A DNA stretch of 27,291 nucleotides from DATEOR01 sp035698665 (GCA_035698665.1 DASSBN010000065.1:1-27291), one strand, 5' to 3'; counted from the stretch's first letter, positions 15,786 to 25,174 are shown. Notes: generated from the letters alone by a model not told the origin. Numbers and translations: made by a program.

Positions 15786-16568
15786 GTGTCGACCCTCCGG
15801 GCGCGCTGTCCCCAGTGCCGCACGTTGACCGCGGTGGCTCTCGAGGGTGGCGAGTACGAATGCCACTCCTGCGGGCGCACCTACCGCGCCGGCCTCGTAC
15901 GCGTGCCGCGGGCGTGGGGCGAGGACGGCGAGTCCATGGTCGAGGCGGCCTTCCTCGAGCTGCCGTACCCCGAGGCCGGCGTCATCGAGGAGGACACGCT
16001 GACCGAGCAGTCGCTCGCGCTCGCCTGCTCGCTCCCCGAGCGGCCGCTCGTCGTCGGCGGCTGCTGCTGCGCGCACGTCGGGGCCGTCGAAGCTCTGGCC
16101 ACGCGCGTCGGCCGCCTCGGGATCGTCTGGTTCGACGCGCATGGGGATTTGAACACGCCCGAGTCGTCGCCCAGCGGCAACGTGTGGGGGATGCCGCTGC
16201 GCATGCTCATCGACTCCGACACGGTGGCCGCAGAGGACGTGGCGCTCGTCGGCGCGCGAAACCTCGACGCGCCGGAGGAGACGTTCATCGTCGAGAGCGG
16301 CCTGCGACTCGGCGAGGAGCGCGTCGCCGACGCAATCGACGGCGTGGATGCCGTGTACGTCGCGTTCGACTGCGACGTGCTCGAGCCCGACTGCGGGGTC
16401 TCGATGTTCATGCCCGAGCCCGGGGGGATGACTCCCGAGGCGGCCGAGGACGTCCTCCTCGACGTGGCACGGCACAAGCCGGTCGCCGGCCTGGGCTTCT
16501 CCGGGCTGGCCGCCGATCCGGCCAACGTGGCCGGGCTCGCCAGGTTCTGCCGCGCAGTCGGTCTCTGA
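15786..16568 (+). CDS. Zinc-ribbon / arginase-fold (ureohydrolase-like) fusion protein
   Basis: A 260-aa protein joining two parts. Residues 1-35 are a zinc ribbon (Cys8-x2-Cys11, Cys26-x2-Cys29: CPQC, CHSC). From about residue 60 on, it looks like the arginase/agmatinase fold: WFDAHGDLN holds Asp117, His119 and Asp121, SGNVWGMPL is the equivalent of SGNxHG, and VAFDCDVLEPD holds Asp195 and Asp197; these are the bridging metal ligands. Two positions differ from the family: GGDHS is replaced by GGCCCAH (91-97), so the first metal-binding His is a Cys, and the HG of SGNxHG is Trp134-Gly. It may bind a different metal or substrate, or be a deacetylase-like or regulatory member; function unknown. 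The GTG start lies 3 bp after the HAD gene. A TACCGT box 7 nt upstream of it could be an internal promoter. Confidence 0.72.
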   Translation: MSTLRARCPQCRTLTAVALEGGEYECHSCGRTYRAGLVRVPRAWGEDGESMVEAAFLELPYPEAGVIEEDTLTEQSLALACSLPERPLVVGGCCCAHVGAVEALATRVGRLGIVWFDAHGDLNTPESSPSGNVWGMPLRMLIDSDTVAAEDVALVGARNLDAPEETFIVESGLRLGEERVADAIDGVDAVYVAFDCDVLEPDCGVSMFMPEPGGMTPEAAEDVLLDVARHKPVAGLGFSGLAADPANVAGLARFCRAVGL

Positions 16569-16576
16569 GAGACCTC

Positions 16577-16582
16577 TAAGAT
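16577..16582 (+). promoter_or_regulatory. Predicted -10 box for accD-accA
   Basis: TAAGAT fits TAnnnT and lies in the 23-bp gap, 9 nt before the accD ATG at 16592. The predicted transcription start is within 2-3 nt of the ATG, so the accDA message could be leaderless and independent of the upstream fab run. There is no clear -35 box or strong Shine-Dalgarno. Confidence 0.4.
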
Positions 16583-16591
16583 AGGCCGGTC

Positions 16592-17429
16592 ATGGCCAGC
16601 CGGATCGACGTCTCCATCGAGCACCGCGGGCCTGAGCCACCGGAACCGCCCGGAGGGAAGCACCCGAACACCTGCCCGAGCTGCCATTCCCACTACCGGG
16701 ACGAGGAGCTCGACGAGGCGCTCTGGGTCTGCCCGCACTGCGGGCACCACTTCCCCATCCGCGCGCGCCGGCGGGTCGAGCAGCTCGCCGACCGAGGCAC
16801 CTTCGAGGAGCAGGACACGGACTTGCGCTCGGCCGACCCCCTCGGCTTCTTCGACCTGCGCGCCTACACGGAACGGATCGCCGAGGCCGAGATGGCCACC
16901 GGGCTCGGAGACGCGCTCATCGCCGGAGGCGCGAGCATCGAGCGCAGGCCGTGCGAGCTCGCGGTGATGGACTTCGCGTTCATGGGCGGGTCGATGGGGA
17001 GCGCGGTCGGCGAGAAGTTCGCCCGCTCGTGCGAGCGCGCCGCTGATCGTGGCGTGCCTCTCGTCTGCGTGACGGCCTCGGGCGGCGCGCGCATGCAGGA
17101 GGGGATCCTCTCGCTCATGCAGCTGCCGAAAACCGTTGCGGCTGTCGACCTTCTGCAGCAGAAGCCCTCGGCGTTCGTCTCCGTCATGACGCACCCCACG
17201 ACGGCCGGCGTGCTTGCGAGCTTCGCCAGCCTGGGCGACGTGATCGTGTCCGAGCCAGGTGCGCTGCTCGCGTTCACCGGTCCCCGGGTCGTCCAGCAGA
17301 CGACCCGGGAGAAGCTGCCTGAAGACTTCGGGCTCGCCGAGTCGAACGCCCGCTTCGGCCACGTGGACGCGATCGTCCCGCGGCCCGAGCTTCGGCCCTA
17401 CCTGGGCCGGGTCCTCGCGCTCTTCGAAA

Positions 17430-17440
<11 letters not shown>
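16592..17440 (+). CDS. accD: Acetyl-CoA carboxylase carboxyltransferase subunit beta
   Basis: AccD is one half of the carboxyltransferase that moves CO2 from carboxybiotin to acetyl-CoA, giving malonyl-CoA. The 282-aa protein has the bacterial zinc finger (Cys28-x2-Cys31, Cys47-x2-Cys50: CPSC, CPHC) after a Pro-rich lead. The crotonase-fold core is marked by MDFAFMGGSMGSAVGEK, VTASGGARMQEG and MTHPTTAGVLASFASLGD, with FTGPRVVQQTTREKLPEDF near the end. The zinc finger and size show the heterotetrameric E. coli/chloroplast type, not the large single-chain acyl-CoA carboxylase beta subunits usual in Actinomycetia. It overlaps accA by 11 bp. accB and accC are not in the window. Confidence 0.95.
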
Positions 17441-18381
<941 letters not shown>

Positions 18382-18383
<2 letters not shown>

Positions 18384-18405
18384 AACGGGCGTTCGACCCC
18401 GTTTC
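18382..18405 (+). terminator. Stem-loop at the end of accA, possible terminator
   Basis: A perfect 8-bp stem, GAAACGGG (18382-18389) and CCCGTTTC (18398-18405), with an 8-nt loop begins inside the accA stop codon. It is not followed by a T run, so it is not a textbook intrinsic terminator, but it could end or protect the long sigma-fab-acc transcript together with the second hairpin downstream. Confidence 0.45.
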
Positions 18406-18420
18406 CCACAGCATCCACAG
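18402..18420 (+). promoter_or_regulatory. DnaA-box-like pair between accA and ligD
   Basis: TTTCCCACA (18402-18410) and GCATCCACA (18411-18419) each match 7 of 9 bases of the DnaA box TTATCCACA. They are adjacent, with CCACAG repeated 9 bp apart, and are followed by GTTTTCCCCC. The left end of the window carries gyrBA, often near oriC, so an origin-related DnaA site is conceivable. Two imperfect boxes are not an origin, and part of the motif is shared with the accA hairpin. Confidence 0.25.
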
Positions 18421-18456
18421 AGTTTTCCCCCACCAAACAAGACCTTTACACAAGGC

Positions 18457-18484
18457 CTCAAGGCCGGTTCGCACCGGCCTTGAG
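18457..18484. terminator. Strong GC-rich hairpin upstream of ligD
   Basis: An 11-bp perfect inverted repeat (CTCAAGGCCGG at 18457-18467, mate at 18474-18484) with a 6-nt loop TTCGCA. It resembles factor-independent terminators, but the 3' side lacks a T run (GTGCCAACCCCCC). It most likely separates the accA run from ligD. The rest of this 190-bp gap (18485-18573) shows no RNA gene that I recognise; a TAAACA box at 18561-18566 is a weak candidate -10 for ligD. Confidence 0.5.
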
Positions 18485-18573
18485 TGCCAACCCCCCCTGG
18501 TCGGCAGAGAAGTCGCTAAGGACCCTCTCGCGACGACGTTCTACCCAAGCCCGAGTCGGATAAACATACGGCC

Positions 18574-20895
18574 GTGGCGAGGCTCAGCGACTACGAGCGA
18601 AAGCGCAATCGGAAGAAGACGCCGGAGCCGTTCGGCGGCAAAAAGGGCCGAAAGAAGGCGCCGATCTTCGTCGTCCAGCGCCACGACGCGCGCCGCCTTC
18701 ATTACGACTTCAGGCTCGAGCGCGACGGCGTGCTTCTCTCCTGGGCGGTGCCGAAGGGCGTGCCGCTCGAGACCGGCCAGCGCAATCTCGCGGTTCACGT
18801 CGAAGATCACCCGCTCGACTACGCAGGCTTCGAAGGCGAGATCCCCAAGGGCCAGTACGGGGCGGGCACGGTCGAGATCTGGGACTCCGGCACCTACGAG
18901 CTGCTCGAGGAGAAGCGCGACGGCGGACTCACCGTCCGCCTCGAAGGGGAGCGCCTTCAGGGCGTGTGGACGCTCGTGCCCGCGCGTCTCTCCGGTGAGG
19001 AGAAGAACTGGCTCCTGATCCGCAAGCGCGACGAGGCGCCGCCGAAGGCGAGCGGGAAGCAGGCGCAGTACTCCCCGATGCTGGCGACGCTCTCCGAGCG
19101 GGTTCCCCCGGGCAAGGACTGGAGCTTCGAGGTCAAGTTCGACGGCTACCGCGCGCTCGCCTACCTGCGCGGAAGCGAGGCCCGCCTAGTCAGCCGTAAC
19201 GGCAACGACCTCACCGAGCGCTTCGAGAACGTCGCGCGGGCGCTCTCCTCCGCGGTCAAGACTCCCGACTGCGTCCTCGACGGGGAGGTGTGCGCGCTCG
19301 ACGAGGAGGGACGGTCGAGCTTCTCCAAGATGCAGCAGGGAAACGGGGCGATCGTCTACTACGCCTTCGACGTGCTCGAGGTCGAGGGCACCCCGCTGGT
19401 CGATCGCCCGCTCGAGGAGCGGCGCGAGACCCTGGCCGGGCTGCTCGATCGCCGGAACCGCACGATCCTCCTCTCCGAGGCGTTCGACGACGGCCCTGCA
19501 CTCGCCGAGGCCGCGGAGGAGCAGGGACTCGAGGGGGTCGTCGCCAAGAAGGCGGGCTCGCGCTACGAGGCGGGCCGGCGCTCACGCAACTGGTTGAAGG
19601 TGAAGACGCATGGGCGCCAGGAGTTCATCGTCGCCGGCTTTACCCGGGGGAAGGGGCGCCGGTCCGGAACCCTTGGCTCCCTCATCCTCGCCGTCAACCG
19701 TGGGCAGGGGCTCGAGTATGTCGGAAACGTCGGAACGGGCTTCACGGAGAAGGAGATCGACAAGCTCCTGCGCCGCCTCCGTCCGCTCGAGCGAAAGGAG
19801 TCGCCGTTCGGCTTCGTCCCGAAGATGCCCAAGGTGCGCCGCGGCGACATCGTCTGGGTCGAACCGACGCTCGTCGCCGAGGTCGAGTTCGCCGAATGGA
19901 CGCACGACAACCGGCTTCGCGCTCCCTCTTACAAGGGCCTGCGCGAGGACAAGGAGGCCGAGGAGGTGCGGCGAGAAGTGCCGATCGAGACCGAGATCAA
20001 GCGGGGCAAACGCGTCCTGCGGCTGTCCAACCTCGACAAGGTGTTCTTCCCGGAGAGCGGCCTGACGAAGGGCGACCTCCTCGGGTACTACCGTGACGTC
20101 GCGCCGGTCCTCGTGCCGCACCTCAAGAACCGGCCTTTCACCATGAAGCGCTACCCGGACGGGCGGGACGGCAACTTCTTCTTCCAGAAGGACTCGCCCA
20201 AGCACATGCCCGAGTGGATCGACCGCAAGGCCTTCAGAGCCACCTCGAGGGAGTCGCGGCAAAAGCGGATGATCGCCTACCCGCTCGTGAACGACGAGCT
20301 CGCGCTGCTCTGGATGGTGAACATGGGCTGCATCGACATGAACGTCTGGTACTCGCGGGTGGACAGGGCCGAGCGGCCCGACTTCGTCCTCTTCGACCTC
20401 GACCCGTCACCGGATGTGGGCTTCCCGGAGGTCGTCCAGGTGGCGCTGCTCGTGAAGGAGGTCCTGGACGCGCTCGAGCTGAAGGGCCTTTCCAAGACGA
20501 GCGGCTCGGACGGGATGCACGTTCTTGTCCCGATCCAGCGCCGCTACACGTACGCGGACACGCGCGAGTTCGCCGAGATCGTCGCAAGGACGCTGGAGCG
20601 GACCCATCGCGGGCTCGTGACGACGGAGTGGTCGAAATCCAAGCGGCGCGGCGTCCTCATCGACTCGAATCAGAACGGCGAAGGGAAGACCATTGCGTCC
20701 GTCTACTCCGTGCGGCCGCGCGAAGGCGCGCCGGTCTCGACGCCGCTTCGGTGGGACGAGGTGAACGAGTCACTCGACCCGCTCGCCTTCACGATGGACG
20801 CCGTCCTGGCGCGGATCGAGAAGCACGGAGACCTCTTCGAGCCCGTGCTGCACGGAAAGCAGTCCATCGGCAAGGCCTTGGACAAGCTTCGTTAG
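18574..20895 (+). CDS. ligD: Multifunctional ATP-dependent DNA ligase LigD (NHEJ)
   Basis: LigD carries out end processing, fill-in and sealing in bacterial non-homologous end joining with Ku. The 773-aa protein has three domains in the order phosphoesterase (~30-150), ligase (~165-460), polymerase (~480-773). The phosphoesterase shows QRHDARRLHYDFRLE (His37, His43, Asp45) and His79 in VEDHPLDYAGF. The ligase has the adenylated Lys188 in EVKFDGYRA, and motifs EGVVAKK and NWLKVKTH. The polymerase has the metal pair Asp608/Asp610 in FVLFDLDPSPD and SGSDGMHVLVP. This order matches Pseudomonas LigD; mycobacterial LigD has the polymerase first. It begins with GTG and no Shine-Dalgarno. No ku gene is in the window. 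Its stop overlaps the convergent GNAT stop by 4 bp. Confidence 0.95.
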   Translation: MARLSDYERKRNRKKTPEPFGGKKGRKKAPIFVVQRHDARRLHYDFRLERDGVLLSWAVPKGVPLETGQRNLAVHVEDHPLDYAGFEGEIPKGQYGAGTVEIWDSGTYELLEEKRDGGLTVRLEGERLQGVWTLVPARLSGEEKNWLLIRKRDEAPPKASGKQAQYSPMLATLSERVPPGKDWSFEVKFDGYRALAYLRGSEARLVSRNGNDLTERFENVARALSSAVKTPDCVLDGEVCALDEEGRSSFSKMQQGNGAIVYYAFDVLEVEGTPLVDRPLEERRETLAGLLDRRNRTILLSEAFDDGPALAEAAEEQGLEGVVAKKAGSRYEAGRRSRNWLKVKTHGRQEFIVAGFTRGKGRRSGTLGSLILAVNRGQGLEYVGNVGTGFTEKEIDKLLRRLRPLERKESPFGFVPKMPKVRRGDIVWVEPTLVAEVEFAEWTHDNRLRAPSYKGLREDKEAEEVRREVPIETEIKRGKRVLRLSNLDKVFFPESGLTKGDLLGYYRDVAPVLVPHLKNRPFTMKRYPDGRDGNFFFQKDSPKHMPEWIDRKAFRATSRESRQKRMIAYPLVNDELALLWMVNMGCIDMNVWYSRVDRAERPDFVLFDLDPSPDVGFPEVVQVALLVKEVLDALELKGLSKTSGSDGMHVLVPIQRRYTYADTREFAEIVARTLERTHRGLVTTEWSKSKRRGVLIDSNQNGEGKTIASVYSVRPREGAPVSTPLRWDEVNESLDPLAFTMDAVLARIEKHGDLFEPVLHGKQSIGKALDKLR

Positions 20896-21647
20896 TGCCG
20901 TAGGAAGGCGAAGCGGGACCCGACCTCCTCGAAGCCGAGGCGGTTGTAGAGCGCCTTCGGCCAGGCGTCTCCGTCGGCGACGAGGAAGATGAAGTCGTGG
21001 TCGCCGGCGAGGGCTTCCTCCACCGCCTTCGTGACGACGGCCTTCGCATGGCCCCGGCCGCGGTGCGACGGGAGCGTGGCGACCTCCTCGACCTGCGCCG
21101 TGCCTCCGTCCGAGTAGAGCTGTGCCGAGCTCACGACCTCGCCTCCCTCGACGATGCCGAAGATCCTGGAGTTCGCGGCCTTCCACATGAGGTTGTCGGC
21201 GGCGATGATCTCCTCCACCGTCGCCGGGTCGGCATGCGTCTGCCATTCGCGGACGATCTCCTCGCGCAGCCGATGGAGGCGCTCGGGAGCGACCTCCTCG
21301 ACGTGAGCGGTGTCCGCCGGCTCGCCGCCGCTGCGATACGCCATGAAGAGGAAGTGGTCGACCTCCCAGCCGAGCTCCCGGAACCCGCTCTCGAGCTCTT
21401 CTGCGCCCAGCGGGAGGATGACGCGGCGGTGCCCGAGGCCTGCCTGCACCCGGTCGACCTCGGCCGCGACCTCCTCCGCGGTCGCGTCGCCGGGACGCTC
21501 CGCGCGAACGACGTTCAGGTTCCAGATCCGCGCGAACGTGTCGTTGAAGAGGGCGGGGCCGAAGCGGGTCTCCACGACGCGCTCGGCGCAGCGGTCGCGG
21601 ATGAGCTCCTCGAAGGCGGCCGCGCGCTCGAGCTCCCTGTCAGTCAT
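20892..21647 (-). CDS. GNAT-family N-acetyltransferase
   Basis: A 251-aa protein with a GNAT acetyltransferase domain in the C-terminal half (~115-251). The acetyl-CoA-binding motif A is EEVATLPSHRGRGHAKAVV (the RGRGHA loop) and motif B includes ALYNRLGFEEVG. The N-terminal half (ALFNDTFARIWNLNVVRAE, then GHRRVILPLG) resembles the degenerate first GNAT domain of tandem GNAT proteins, with no clear CoA loop. Substrate unknown. The ATG at 21647 overlaps the end of the NDH-2 gene by 8 bp, the same spacing as gyrB/gyrA, so it is translationally coupled; longer in-frame starts would run deep into that gene. It is the last gene of helicase-ndh-GNAT. Confidence 0.85.
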   Translation of the reverse strand: MTDRELERAAAFEELIRDRCAERVVETRFGPALFNDTFARIWNLNVVRAERPGDATAEEVAAEVDRVQAGLGHRRVILPLGAEELESGFRELGWEVDHFLFMAYRSGGEPADTAHVEEVAPERLHRLREEIVREWQTHADPATVEEIIAADNLMWKAANSRIFGIVEGGEVVSSAQLYSDGGTAQVEEVATLPSHRGRGHAKAVVTKAVEEALAGDHDFIFLVADGDAWPKALYNRLGFEEVGSRFAFLRH

Positions 21648-22902
21648 CGCCGAGGCGGCTCGCACGCCCGAGCATCGAGAGCTCGGCGATGTCGCGGCGG
21701 AAGAAGAGCCCGACCGTCCAGTCGGTGACGACGCGGAGCTTCCGCCGGAGGAGCGGAAGCTGGTACAGGTGGTACGTCCGCGTGATGAACCAGCCGATGA
21801 AGCCGCGGAAGCGGAGCCCGAGGACGTCGGCGATCCCTTTGTGCCGTCCCAATGTGGCGACCTGGCCGAGCATGCGGTACCGGTAGGGCTTCGGCTCGCC
21901 CTGCAGGTTCTTGGCGAGACGGCGCGCCTGGCGGAGGGCGTGCTGGCAGGTGGGCGGATCGAACTGGCCCGGCGTGGCCTCGTTCGGCACGCGGGCGCAG
22001 TCACCTAGCGCCCAGACGTCGTGCCGCTCCTCCACGCAGAGCGTCGGCCCGACCTTGACCCGACCCTTCTCGTCCACCGGAAACCCGAACCGGCCGACCG
22101 CCGGCGTCGCTCGGACGCCCGCGGTCCAGACCAGCGTGTCGGTGTCGATCCGCTCGCCGTCCGAAAGCGTCGCGGCGTGCTCCTCGACCGATTCGAGGGT
22201 CGTTCCGACTCGGATGTCGACCCCGCGCTTCTCGAGCTGGCTCGCGGCGTAGTCGCCGAGGCGCGTGGGGATCTCCGGAAGGATCTTCGGCGCGGCGTCG
22301 ACGAGCACCCAGCGCTGCTCGATCCCGCGCAGGCGCGGGTAGTAGCGGAGCGCGTCGCGGACGAGGTCCGCGAGCTCGGCGAGCGCCTCGACTCCCGCAT
22401 AGCCGGCTCCCACGAAGACGAATGTGAGATGGCGCTTCGCGACCTCGGGATCGACCACGGCGTCAGCCGCCTCGAGCTGGCGGAGCACGTGGTTGCGAAG
22501 GGCGATCGCGTCGGCGAGGTCCTTGAACCCCCGTCCGTGCTCGGCCAGGCCGGGGATCGGCAAGGTGCGCGCGATCGCTCCGAGCGCGACGACGAGGTTT
22601 CGGTATTCGAGCTCGATTCCTCCTGCCTCGGTGTCGACGGTGACCTGCCGCGAGGCCTCGTCGATCTTCGTGATCTCGCCGAGGAGGAGATCGGCGTGGG
22701 GGCACATCATCCGGAGCGGCACGACGACGTGCCGCGGCTCGAGGGTCCCCGACGCGGCTTCGGGCAGGCTCGGCGTGTAGAGCATGAAGTTCTCGCGGCT
22801 CACGATCGTGCAGCCGGCCTTGCCGAGGAGCCGGCCGACGTAGCTTCCCGCGAACCCTCCTCCGAGCACGAGCGTGCCGCCCTTGGCGTGGCGATGCTGC
22901 AT
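21640..22902 (-). CDS. ndh: Type II NADH dehydrogenase (NDH-2)
   Basis: NDH-2 passes electrons from NADH to quinone without pumping protons, on the inner face of the membrane. The 420-aa flavoprotein has the FAD-binding GGGFAGSYVGRLL at the N-terminus, the NAD-binding FVGAGYAGVEALAELAD in the middle, the flavin motif DVWALGDCARVP and the quinone-site region PPTCQHALRQARRLAKNL. The C-terminal segment (LYQLPLLRRKLRVVTDW, then RRDIAEL) looks like an amphipathic membrane anchor. Its ATG directly follows the helicase stop (TAGATG, no spacer). A related sulfide:quinone or other quinone reductase is possible, but the paired redox Cys residues of sulfide oxidation are not seen. Confidence 0.92.
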   Translation of the reverse strand: MQHRHAKGGTLVLGGGFAGSYVGRLLGKAGCTIVSRENFMLYTPSLPEAASGTLEPRHVVVPLRMMCPHADLLLGEITKIDEASRQVTVDTEAGGIELEYRNLVVALGAIARTLPIPGLAEHGRGFKDLADAIALRNHVLRQLEAADAVVDPEVAKRHLTFVFVGAGYAGVEALAELADLVRDALRYYPRLRGIEQRWVLVDAAPKILPEIPTRLGDYAASQLEKRGVDIRVGTTLESVEEHAATLSDGERIDTDTLVWTAGVRATPAVGRFGFPVDEKGRVKVGPTLCVEERHDVWALGDCARVPNEATPGQFDPPTCQHALRQARRLAKNLQGEPKPYRYRMLGQVATLGRHKGIADVLGLRFRGFIGWFITRTYHLYQLPLLRRKLRVVTDWTVGLFFRRDIAELSMLGRASRLGDD

Positions 22903-25149
22903 CTAGGCGGCCGCCTTTCGCATCCGGGTGAGGAGCGTAAGGGCCCCGGCCTTGTCGAGGAAGTCGTTGAGGTTCCCGCACTTCGGCGACTGCACGCAGG
23001 ACGGGCAGCCGCTCTCGCAGGGGCAGCCGTCCAGGAGCGCGGCGGTGTCGCCGACCCAGCCTTCGAGCTGGTCGAAGCCGCGGCGGGCGATCCCGACGCC
23101 TCCCGCATGGCCGTCGTAGATGAACACCGTCGGGCGCCCGGTCTGGTGGTGGAGGTTGGTCGAGAGCCCGCCGATGTCCCAGCGGTCGCACATCGCCCAG
23201 AGCGGCAGGAGCGCGATCATCGAGTGCTCGGCCGCATGCAGGGTGCCGAGGAGGCGCGGCATCTCGTCGAGGTCCTCCAGCATCCAGTCCTCGGGGAGGT
23301 ACCAGACGGCCTCGGTCTCGAAGGTCGTCTCGGGCATGAGAAGCGGGACGAGGTCGAGCGTCGCCTGGTCGCGGATCGACTTCTTCTGGTAGCCGATCAC
23401 CTGCTCGGTCACGCTCACCCGGCCGAAGGAGACCTCCATCCCCATCCGCGTCTCGACGATCTGGGGCTCCTCGATCGAGGTCATCGTCTCCTTCTTCGCC
23501 TGCGTGTAGTAGTCGCCGCTGAAGGGCTCGACGAGAGCGGTATGGCTGTCGTGGTCGAGGACGAGCACGTTGTAGGCCTCGCCCATGTGGAGGTAGACGG
23601 CGCCGTCGTGAACGGTGGAGTAGGCGCGCTCCGTCTCGACGAGGCCGAGCACCGAGCCGGACTCGGACTCCACGACCGCGTACGACTCCGGGCTCGTCGA
23701 GCGGAGGGAGAAGCGCCCGGCCGGGTAATCGCGGCCCGACCACACGTAGCCGGTCTTCGTCTTCCTGAGCTCGCCCGTCTCAACGAGCGCCTCGGCGCGG
23801 ATCAGTGCCTCCTCGCCGAGAAAGACGGTGTCGCGCTCGTCGAGCGGCGCCTCGAACGCAGCCGCGAGGACGTGGCCGTCGAGCACGCGCGGGTTGGCGT
23901 GGTCGAGGATGGCCGCTTCGACTCGCCGGTTCATGAGTGTCTCGGGCTCCCGCATGAAGAACTGGTCGAGGGCGTCCTCGCTCGCCACGAGGACGGCGAG
24001 ACCCTGGCTGCGCCTTCCCGCCCGGCCCCACTGCTGGCGCAGGCTCGCAACCGTTCCGGGGAAGCCGACAGAGAGCGCGCAGTCCAAGAGGCCGATGTCG
24101 ATGCCGAGCTCGAGCGCATCCGTCGCCGTCACGCCCAGGAGGTCGCCTTCGACGAGGCGCTGCTCGATCTCGCGCCGCTGGGCCGGGGTGTAGCCGGCCC
24201 GGTACGGGGAGAGGCGCGCGGCCAGCTCGGGCCCGACGCGCTCCGAGGCGAAGCGGTGGATGAGCTCTGCGGCCTTCCGCGACTTGGCGAAGCAGATCGT
24301 GCGGAGGCCGCGCTCGACGAGGTCGGCGAGGAGCTTCGCGCCTTCCCCGAGCGGGCTCGCGCGAAGCTGCAGCTCCTCGTCGAGAAGCGGCGGGTTCCAG
24401 AAGGCGACCGTGCGCGCCGCGTGCGGGGCCGCGTCCTTCTCGACCACCGTGGCCTCGACGCCGAGCAGGGACTCGACGAGCTCGCCCGGGTTGGCGATCG
24501 TCGCCGAGGCGAGCAGAAACTGTGGCTCGGCGCCGTAGACGGCGGCCGCGCGGCGCAGACGGCGCAGAACGTTGGCGACGTGCGAGCCGAAGACGCCGCG
24601 GTAGACGTGCGCCTCGTCGACGACGACATAGCGGAGGTTCTGGAGCACGTCGCCCCAGCGGTCGTGGTGTGGCAGCACGCCGACGTGGAGCATGTCCGGG
24701 TTCGTGAGGATGACGTTCGCCCACTTGCGGATCTGCCAGCGCCGCTCGGTCTCCGTGTCGCCGTCGTAGATCGCCGGCCGCAGGCGGGGGAGCCTGAAGG
24801 CGGCGAGCGCGCGGGCCTGGTCCTGGGCGAGCGCCTTGGTCGGATAGAGGTACAGCGCGCGAAGCTTCGGCTCCTCCGCGAGCGCGTTCAGGACGGGCAG
24901 GTTGAAGGCCAGGGTCTTGCCGCTCGCGGTTCCGGTCGAGACGACGATGTGCTCGCCCCGCTCCGCCGCGTGGAAGGCCTGCGCCTGGTGGCGGTAGAGG
25001 TCGTCCAGGCCGAGGCCGGCGAGCGACTCGAGCAGCTTCGGATGGAGCCCATCCGGGATCGGGACGACGTCGGCCCGCTGGGCCGGGATCTCGCTCCGAT
25101 ATGCGAGCTCCTCGCCCTGGAGGAGCTCGTCCCAGGTCACGATCGTCAC
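22903..25149 (-). CDS. DEAH-type superfamily 2 helicase with C-terminal zinc-binding DUF1998 domain (MrfA/YprA-like)
   Basis: A 748-aa ATP-dependent helicase of the MrfA/YprA group, related to Hrq1 and linked to repair of mitomycin-type DNA damage. Motifs in order: RHQAQAFHAAERGEHIVVST (Q and I; Walker A STGTASGKT), DEAH in VVVDEAHVYRG, ASATIANP (III), ICFAKSRKAAELIHRFA (IV) and QQWGRAGRRSQG (VI). The C-terminal DUF1998 region ends with a cysteine cluster Cys710-x-Cys-x3-Cys-x2-Cys-x5-Cys725, the zinc site expected for this family. Its length is nearly that of B. subtilis MrfA. The start is GTG 25149 with no Shine-Dalgarno; TAGCAT ends 7 nt upstream. It is the first gene of the operon; no mrfB-like exonuclease is adjacent. 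Confidence 0.9.
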   Translation of the reverse strand: MTIVTWDELLQGEELAYRSEIPAQRADVVPIPDGLHPKLLESLAGLGLDDLYRHQAQAFHAAERGEHIVVSTGTASGKTLAFNLPVLNALAEEPKLRALYLYPTKALAQDQARALAAFRLPRLRPAIYDGDTETERRWQIRKWANVILTNPDMLHVGVLPHHDRWGDVLQNLRYVVVDEAHVYRGVFGSHVANVLRRLRRAAAVYGAEPQFLLASATIANPGELVESLLGVEATVVEKDAAPHAARTVAFWNPPLLDEELQLRASPLGEGAKLLADLVERGLRTICFAKSRKAAELIHRFASERVGPELAARLSPYRAGYTPAQRREIEQRLVEGDLLGVTATDALELGIDIGLLDCALSVGFPGTVASLRQQWGRAGRRSQGLAVLVASEDALDQFFMREPETLMNRRVEAAILDHANPRVLDGHVLAAAFEAPLDERDTVFLGEEALIRAEALVETGELRKTKTGYVWSGRDYPAGRFSLRSTSPESYAVVESESGSVLGLVETERAYSTVHDGAVYLHMGEAYNVLVLDHDSHTALVEPFSGDYYTQAKKETMTSIEEPQIVETRMGMEVSFGRVSVTEQVIGYQKKSIRDQATLDLVPLLMPETTFETEAVWYLPEDWMLEDLDEMPRLLGTLHAAEHSMIALLPLWAMCDRWDIGGLSTNLHHQTGRPTVFIYDGHAGGVGIARRGFDQLEGWVGDTAALLDGCPCESGCPSCVQSPKCGNLNDFLDKAGALTLLTRMRKAAA

Positions 25150-25156
25150 GGGCCCG

Positions 25157-25166
25157 ATGCTAGCCT
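25157..25166. promoter_or_regulatory. Interlocked divergent -10 boxes for the helicase operon and thiD
   Basis: ATGCTAGCCT holds TAGCCT on the plus strand (25161-25166), 8 nt before the thiD GTG at 25175, and TAGCAT on the minus strand (25162-25157), 7 nt before the helicase GTG at 25149. Both fit TAnnnT and share the TA step at 25161-25162. The start codons are 25 bp apart and neither has a Shine-Dalgarno sequence, which predicts leaderless mRNAs both ways. No clear -35 boxes. Confidence 0.45.
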
Positions 25167-25174
25167 CAGCCGCG

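Noticed and set aside
18457..18484. Possible tRNA T-arm (GGTTCG loop)
   Set aside because: The closing loop has six bases, the stem is 11 bp, and no acceptor, D or anticodon arm can be built around it.
25157..25174. ATG 25157 as thiD start
   Set aside because: It lies within the overlapping -10 boxes and adds residues not needed for the conserved N-terminus; kept as an alternative only.
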